Shown one piece after another: positions 58,220-64,000 of a stretch of DNA of 64,000 nucleotides. How positions within the stretch are numbered: position 1 is the stretch's first letter; the number at the start of each line of letters is the position of its first letter. The translations under genes were made by a program, and so were the position numbers. The notes beneath the pieces were generated by a model. It ran no database searches and had not been told where the DNA came from. It saw only the letters and a program-made list of their open reading frames with translations. The stretch covers positions 68,259,088 through 68,323,087 of the forward strand of contig OY282610.1 in assembly GCA_958298945.1 (NCBI GenBank), read 5' to 3'. This DNA comes from Atherix ibis (Eukaryota > Arthropoda > Insecta > Diptera > Athericidae).

Positions 58220-58620
58220 TTGAGGTCGGATGAAAAAATGTTTTCTTGTTTTTGATTATGTAAAAAACCTACATAATTTGGAGATAGGTTTGGAATCACT
58301 ATTCTGCCCCATAATTAATCCTTCGCCAAGTAGCTGAGGATCATTGTTCTGTAAAAATGTTAGAGGCTCCATTTTTAAAAAAATTCTCTCAATCTGCATT
58401 GGTCGAAAAGCCAGCCCAAATCTTTGTTCGCGGCTTTCGCTACAATTTTTGGTAGCATTTTTATACCCAACACTACAATGCACGTATATTTTTCTTTTAG
58501 ATACAAAGATCTGGGACTTCGATTCATCCGTCCAGACTATTTCAAAAATCCCCTGCAATACAGTTTTTATGGAGTTTAAGATGGTGTCAGTCCCTAATTC
58601 TTGTTACTAGTTGTGCTTGA
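58220..58620 (-). pseudogene. Tc1-like transposase relic
   Basis: The minus strand reads GIFEIVWTDESKSQIFVSKR, the first catalytic Asp block of Tc1 transposases ('VLWTDESKFxLFxSxxRxYV'). Further on come FLQNNDPQ, the degraded second block normally QQDNDPKH, and SKLCRFF. The second catalytic Asp position reads Asn here. The central part is compressed by deletion. Confidence 0.75.
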
Positions 58621-58680
58621 AAAGAGAAGTAATTTTCTTGTCTAACTGTAGTGTTATTGAAAATTAGGCAACATTCCACT

Positions 58681-58755
58681 TGGCCGACCCGGTAGTACAG
58701 TTGTTAGCGTGCTGGAATACCATCCAGGGGTCGTTAATTCGAATCCTACTGAGTT
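58681..58755 (+). repeat. tRNA-like / SINE head
   Basis: Contains a box A-like GGTAGTACAGTTGTTAGCGT, a CTGGA...TCCAG anticodon-arm-like stem with a 6-nt loop, and a box B-like ATTCGAATCC (58737-58746), in tRNA order and spacing. Acceptor-stem pairing is poor, so I read it as the Pol III head of a tRNA-derived SINE or a tRNA pseudogene, not a functional tRNA. Confidence 0.5.
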
Positions 58756-59369
58756 ATGGTCCTACCCTGATTCCCAAAAACCCCTTACTTTCCATTCTAT
58801 TATAATTTCCTTACTCCGTTATTCTTTTCTTAACCTGATAAATAAGCCATTAGCAATCAGGAATACGGAAATATCAATACCATCTTTCCGAAAGAAAAAC
58901 CAATCATAGTTAAAAAGCACCCGTATTGGACAAAGACAACAACCTGAAATGAACATATTTACAGCGGACCGATCAGCTGCTAAGAGAATACAAAACACGA
59001 TATTAAAGCCGATATAAATGCAATTAGAACATTTGTGAAAAGTTGGCCCATGTTCCAAAAGGAATATTGATAGCGAAATAAATCAAACATTCCACTTTTC
59101 CTTATCAGAAATGATAATTGAAAAAAAATAATCCGATAATTCGTTAAGTGTTCAAATCAAACTGTAGCTGAACCAAAATATGAACACATTCTAAAAAAAC
59201 TGCATCGGATTGCTATTCAATAATTTTTGATTTAATTAACATTTCAGATTAGAATTCATAAGCAAAACATTCGGTTTGTCAGTTCGAATTCATAAGCACT
59301 AACGAAAACCCATTGTCAGTTCTGGTATCTATTGTAGATATGATTGCATTGTGAATATTCACATAAATA
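58756..59369. other. No gene seen
   Basis: May include the body of the tRNA-headed element, but no tail or duplication could be set. Nothing else is recognised. Confidence 0.4.
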
Positions 59370-60205
59370 AAGGTGGCGCCATCTGTTAAGTTTTTTTTAA
59401 ACTGAAAGAAAATACATTTTGAGTAAACATGGTAAATTTTTATTGAAAATGAATGTTGAATCTATTATTACAATTATGTATGAGAAACAATATTTTCGAG
59501 GACTCACCAATAAAAGTGGAGCAACAGTCTCAATTTCTTATCGAATGTTTTTGCTTGCTTACTACGCGTTGAATTGTTATTGGATGATTGGCATACATTT
59601 TTCCCTTCCAACACTCTCAACAAAAAAAATTCCAATGGTGTCAAATCGCAAGATCAGTGGTTTGTGAAATTTTTCACAAAAATCACCGAATTAAGTGCCC
59701 AACAAACCGATATTTTATCGTGTTGTGAGGCTCGTAGCGCCGTCTTGTTGAAACTAAAGCTCAATCACATCCAATTCCGGCCAAAATAAGGTTCGCTAAC
59801 ATGTCACAATATCCTTCAAATTCACTATTATGGCCTCTTCACGATTTTTTTCCGATACAGAACAGCCCAACGATTCCGCTAGCCCATACACCGCACGAAA
59901 CTGTAACTCCAAGGATGCATCAGTTTTTCGTAAATCAAAATGCAGGTTTTCTGCGCCCTAGATTCGATTATTTTATTTGTTAAGATAGCAGTCGATGTGA
60001 AATTGTGCTGCGTCGTTAAAGATGAATTTCCCGAAATGACCTTTTTTAAAGAACGCTTGGTTTCGTAGTAAGTTAGGATGCATTTTTCTGACTTCATGAC
60101 TAAAACTGTACTACTTTATACTTGATAGCTGTAAAAACAAGTTATAACGTGCATTTTGACAAATATTTTGAAAGTTGAAAAAAAACAGAGTGCCCGACTC
60201 TGTAT
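59370..60205 (-). pseudogene. Degenerate Tc1/mariner-superfamily transposase, second relic of the 28-kb type
   Basis: It parallels 28190-28977 in order. The left terminus is GGTGGCGCCATCTGTTAAG, and the plus-strand shadow GAGGCTCGTAGCGCCGTCTT...CTCAATCACATCCAATTC equals the other copy's CTCAATCACATACAATTC. The right terminus is TGCCCGACTCTGTAT (minus: ATACAGAGTCGGGCACTCTG). The coding side is the minus strand; many stops. Confidence 0.65.
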
Positions 60206-61480
60206 ATATTATTAATACCAACTTCGATAGCTTTGAAGCCCGAAAAGCCAATTCATCGAGTAACGCGTCGAAGTTTTTGAAAATTCTCCTCTACACACCC
60301 CATATACGAATCCATCTGAAAAACAGAAAATATTTTTAAAATTTCCTTTTTATAATTTTTGAGAAGTTATCATAATTTTAAAATTTTTCAGTAGAAGATC
60401 ACTAAAATTCCAAATAATAGACCAAAAAGAAACCGTAAACTCATTTTATAGTAGTAAGAAAATGCTAAAACAAAGGATCTGTGAAAAATCCGACAATAAA
60501 ACATTTAAAATATTATAATATTGATTATTGTTATAAGTTTTTCTTTTGTATTTCAAAAGCAGAGATAATTTCTGTCTATTTTCTTTACAATGGAGATAAA
60601 AAAAAGATTGAATTTTCAATTGTTTATTATAATTGCATAGGTCAGAAGAGTACACTACCGATCATAAGTATTTGTACTTTCAAATAATATAATTAATTTG
60701 ACTTAATTAATTTTTGTAATATACATAATTGCCCTGCATAGTGTGGCAGTACTAATTTTTGTGATGCAACACATGTAAATACATAATACATACGCATACG
60801 CATACGCATACATTGGTATTATATATCTGTTCAGGGATGAGAGTCCATCAATGAATGCTAGTGTTTTTCCATTAATCATAATTAAATCGTTCCTAGTTTT
60901 TTAAGTTGTCAAAATATTATTAAAAACTTTCCACAATTTATAATTTAAGAAGAAGAAATTCGAAAGTTTAAAAATCAGCTTTTTTTTAAAGAAGTAAGTA
61001 ACTTTATAAAGAAATGAATTATTTAATGTGAAGATTTTTTTTTATCAAAATGATATTTAAAAACTGTTTGAATTGATAATAAAAAAATATTTGTTTTGTG
61101 TGGTAAAGTTAAAATGCAGTTATACAACAAACAAAAAAAAACAATTTATAATATCTACACATCATTGTAACCATAATAGACAACATAAATTAATTATTGT
61201 TTTAGTTTATAAGATAACCAATTGTAACTAAACTATTAAAAAAGAATGTGAGAGAAATGCAAATTAATTTGCTGAATTATTGTCGTGTGAATACTAATTG
61301 TAAATCAAAACTAAAACACTTATGACGGACAGTGTACATGACAAGTGACATCTAACCTATATGTTCCGTGTAATATCACATTTACATGATGGCACTTGCA
61401 CATCTAATATTAATTTTGCTTACGGTATTGAATTGAAAATATTCGCATTTATTTGTTATTTATTTAAAATTGTTATCAAT
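60206..61480. other. No gene; one Tc1-like end
   Basis: TACACTACCGATCATAAGTA at 60651-60670 resembles the inverted end at 18842-18862. A CATACG tandem (about 60790-60812) is present. Otherwise AT-rich and unassigned. Confidence 0.4.
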
Positions 61481-61850
61481 AGGCGAATTCGATTGGACTA
61501 ATTTTGCTACAGTGCAGTACTTAGCAGTAGACTCTCAATAAAACGAACATATCACTGACAGCAGTAAAATACAATCTCACAATAGTCACCAACAATACTG
61601 AGTTTATTCACACATAAACAATAAAAACTGAGTTTACGCACACATAAACAATAAAAACAAAAATATGACGCTTCAACATAACCAACAAACCCGCTAAGCC
61701 ATCTATTGCCAGTTTGGAAACTACAATCCCCTTACCCTAAGGGGAGAAGTGCAACTACTGCTACAATCCTACTGTTTTTTTCGAGGTACTGTAGATGATG
61801 ACAGCTACACAACAGTAGCAGTAGTAAAATTAGTCCAATCGAATTCGCCT
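61481..61850 (+). mobile_element. Family B MITE-like element, complete copy
   Basis: AGGCGAATTCGATTGGACTA at the left and its complement ending GATT...GAATTCGCCT at the right are inverted repeats of about 30 bp. The interior carries two ACTGAGTTTA...CACACATAAACAAT units and the GATGATGACAGCTAC block. It has no coding capacity. Confidence 0.85.
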
Positions 61851-62127
61851 ATTATTATAATTATTATTCGATTAAACATATTATAAATGATTTTCCTATT
61901 TGCTGATTTTTTTTACTTTGTTGTTAATTTCTTGCGCATTGAAAATGCTTTCTTTTTTTCTCCTTTGTTTTCTTCCGTATTTCATCACTTAGTATTTATT
62001 AATTGTAATTTCTATTTATTAATTATTTATTTAGCATTATTACTATCAGCATAATATCATTATTATCATTATTTTTTAGTATAATTACTAATATTATTAG
62101 TTGTATTTACTATTGTATTATTATTCT

Positions 62128-62131
<4 letters not shown>

Positions 62132-62181
<50 letters not shown>
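62132..62181 (+). repeat. (TTA)n microsatellite, about 16 units
   Basis: Uninterrupted TTA/ATT triplets over about 50 bp in an already TTA-rich neighbourhood; likely polymorphic in length. Confidence 0.95.
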
Positions 62182-62182
<1 letters not shown>

Positions 62183-62319
62183 TATAAATAATTGTTGTAT
62201 TAATTTTTGATTTATTTTTTTAAATAAAGGTTTGATTATGAATTTGAATTAAAAATAAAATTGTATTTGTTTTTCTCTCTTTCTCATTAAGTCTTAGAGT
62301 ATTCACAAGAAATCTATTA

Positions 62320-62640
62320 AGTTAGTCGAAAAAGTTCGTGGCATTTTACGACAGATGGTGTTAAAAGTAAATAATCCGAATATAATCACTAGATTCACCT
62401 TTGAAAGGTGACACTTTTAAAGCTTTGTGTAGTGGAAAAGTTATTCAAATTCAAAAATGGACCAGAATAAGGAGAAAATTCTCTCGTAGAGTTTAAGAAA
62501 AGTTTGTGGTGTTTATGGCGAAGATGCTATATCGCGTTCATTCTGGAAATTTCGGAGTGAAAGTTGAGATTAAGCTCAATAGATGACCGTACTAGCGCAA
62601 TCATTGTTTTTCGATACGTACCAATTGACTGATCTCTTCT
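62320..62640 (+). pseudogene. Mariner transposase N-terminal relic
   Basis: A terminus-like TTAGTCGAAAAAGTTCGTGG is followed by a start, MDQNKEKILS, then a stop, SLRKVCGVYGEDAISRSFWK and FRSES. This is the N-terminal helix-turn-helix layout of mariner transposases ('...FGEDAxSxSTxxRWFxRFRSGxxxxED'). The frame is then lost. No right terminus was found. Confidence 0.55.
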
Positions 62641-62950
62641 GCTCCTTGTAAACTCTACAGTTGAGTGCTCAGGTCATTTTTATAAAAGGTGAGGAGAAAA
62701 GTCACAGTAAGTTAACTGAGATCATACAAACTATTATTGAATTATAATAAAATAAGGACACTTCCGTTTTGGTCATTCAGAAATCCAGATTGATCAATGT
62801 AAGGAATTTCATTTTTACAATTTCCAGTTGTTGTTTTTCATAAATATATATTATTTTAAACAATTACTACCAAATAGTAGTCGATAGACAATAAAATGAT
62901 GATATTTTGAAAAGTTATTTCCACTTCTTATGTCAGCATTCTTACCCAGA

Positions 62951-63385
62951 CTTAGATTATAGAAGAACTAGGTAGGCATCTACACAAAAATTTTGTCCAA
63001 AAATGACCTTTCACGATAACACTTCGTATTATAAAATAGAAACTTCCTATTTGCTGTCGTGAAGAATGAAACTATTTATGCAAATGTATTAATTTATACT
63101 TCTTCGTAAATTATTTAAAATTTAATAAAACCGCACATAAACTTTCACTTCGCTATAAGTATACAAATGTCAACAAAAGTATGCAAGCATTCCGGTATGC
63201 TACCATTTCATGGAGAATGGCGTGTTTTAAAACTCGCCGAAAGTGTACAAAATTGAGGTGCTTGATATTTGATCGTTATTTACAAAATAAATAATAAACT
63301 TAAAATCCAATTATATTTAATCGTGCTTAAATTATATTTACGAAAATCTGACGTTCGGGTCTATTCAGATATTCTTACATCTAAG
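62951..63385 (+). mobile_element. Family A element, short copy with 8-bp TSD
   Basis: Left CTTAGATTATAGAAGAACTA and right ATTCTTACATCTAAG termini, with the TAAATTATTTAAAATTTAAT-type interior (internally deleted to 435 bp). Flanks TACCCAGA (62943-62950) and GACCCAGA (63386-63393) agree at seven of eight bases, supporting an 8-bp target duplication. Confidence 0.85.
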
Positions 63386-63690
63386 GACCCAGAAAACCCT
63401 TTTGACGTTTATTATGCCTTCGCCATCTGGTTATTGTCTGTGGACATGTTCTTGTTCGGCTAATTTTTAAACTAAATTGGTAAAGAGTAAATTTAACTAA
63501 CAATATATTATTTTTGATCTGTTTGATTTTTTTAAAAATGTTAATTCATAAAGTTTTAAGTGTTGTTTGTTGTAACGAAAGTGTTCTTTATTATTGTTTA
63601 TTTAATACGATTTTTTTTGGTATTTTGTTAGTAGTTAATTGGAAAAAAAATTATTCCAAAAGAATAGAAAATTTCTAAAGTTTATATTAA

Positions 63691-63787
63691 AACTTTTAAA
63701 TAAAAATTCTTTCAGATGTTAAATATTCTTTAATCAATTAAACTTTTAAATAAAAATTCTTTCAGATGTTAAATATTCTTTAATCAA
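63691..63787 (+). repeat. Tandem duplication, 50-bp unit, two copies
   Basis: AACTTTTAAATAAAAATTCT...TTCTTTAATCAA occurs at 63691 and again at 63741 without mismatches. Confidence 0.95.
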
Positions 63788-63872
63788 CAGCCAGCTGTGT
63801 TTCCGCTATACTTTCAATAAACCGATCATTTCGCAAAATGTATAGGCAATAGTGGCATTCTGTTGAACTACG

Positions 63873-63948
63873 TGTCATTCGGATCAATTATATATTTTCA
63901 AATAAATAATTGTCATTCGGATCAATTATATATTTTCAAATAAATAAT
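63873..63948 (+). repeat. Tandem duplication, 38-bp unit, two copies
   Basis: TGTCATTCGGATCAATTATA...CAAATAAATAAT at 63873-63910 is repeated exactly at 63911-63948. Confidence 0.95.
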
Positions 63949-64000
63949 CGTTGATGATGGCACTATAACACCATCCATTGATCGTAACCGACGATCAAAC

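Overview
The window looks like a long, strongly AT-rich piece of an insect nuclear genome, most likely a fly (Diptera). The evidence is split genes with consensus GT-AG introns, an invertebrate B-type lamin closest in detail to Drosophila lamin Dm0, a BTB protein of the fly QFCxRWNxHLxN type, and dense degenerate insect DNA transposons (mariner/Tc1), jockey- and RTE-type LINE relics and MITE-like elements. The species cannot be named from sequence alone.

Layout. 1-1483: one arm of a long inverted repeat whose partner lies at about 36.9-37.6 kb, interrupted by an insertion carrying a transposase relic. 2842-30931 (+): the Lam gene in five coding exons (2842-3248, 22868-23462, 23534-24238, 25027-25137, 30893-30931), about 618 residues ending in the CaaX box CFLM. 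Its 19.6-kb first intron and 5.8-kb fourth intron hold most of the repeats. 30932 to about 31.64 kb: 3'UTR and polyadenylation signals. 31.6-52.5 kb: no confident protein gene; it holds a minisatellite abutting a mariner with terminal repeats and TA target duplication, two inverted U2 snRNA-derived sequences, LINE relics, and a second full-length but broken transposon nested in a MITE. 52527-54826 (+): the 5' part of a BTB-domain regulator gene (coding exons 52643-52723, 52913-53621, 54764-54826), whose 3' end is not found. 54.8-64 kb: RTE, Tc1/mariner and tRNA-SINE-like relics, more MITEs, and microsatellites.

Two non-autonomous DNA-transposon families dominate. Family A has imperfect terminal inverted repeats beginning CTTAGATTA and an 8-bp target duplication visible at two copies. 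Family B is about 360 bp with termini like AGGCGTTTTCC. They are nested reciprocally: A inside B at 19.3-20.8 kb and B inside A at 51.6-52.4 kb.

The points most worth a second look are: a U2-derived unit with a TATA-like box near -30 and a T-run just after the homology ends; a possible alternative exon at 8753-8878 whose phase matches Lam exon 2; alternative in-frame donors and a CaaX-less read-through end at the Lam 3' end; the 8-bp-TSD MITE family; and several strong hairpins. The two host genes (nuclear lamina structure and a nuclear BTB factor) are on the same strand, but the sequence shows no functional coupling between them.
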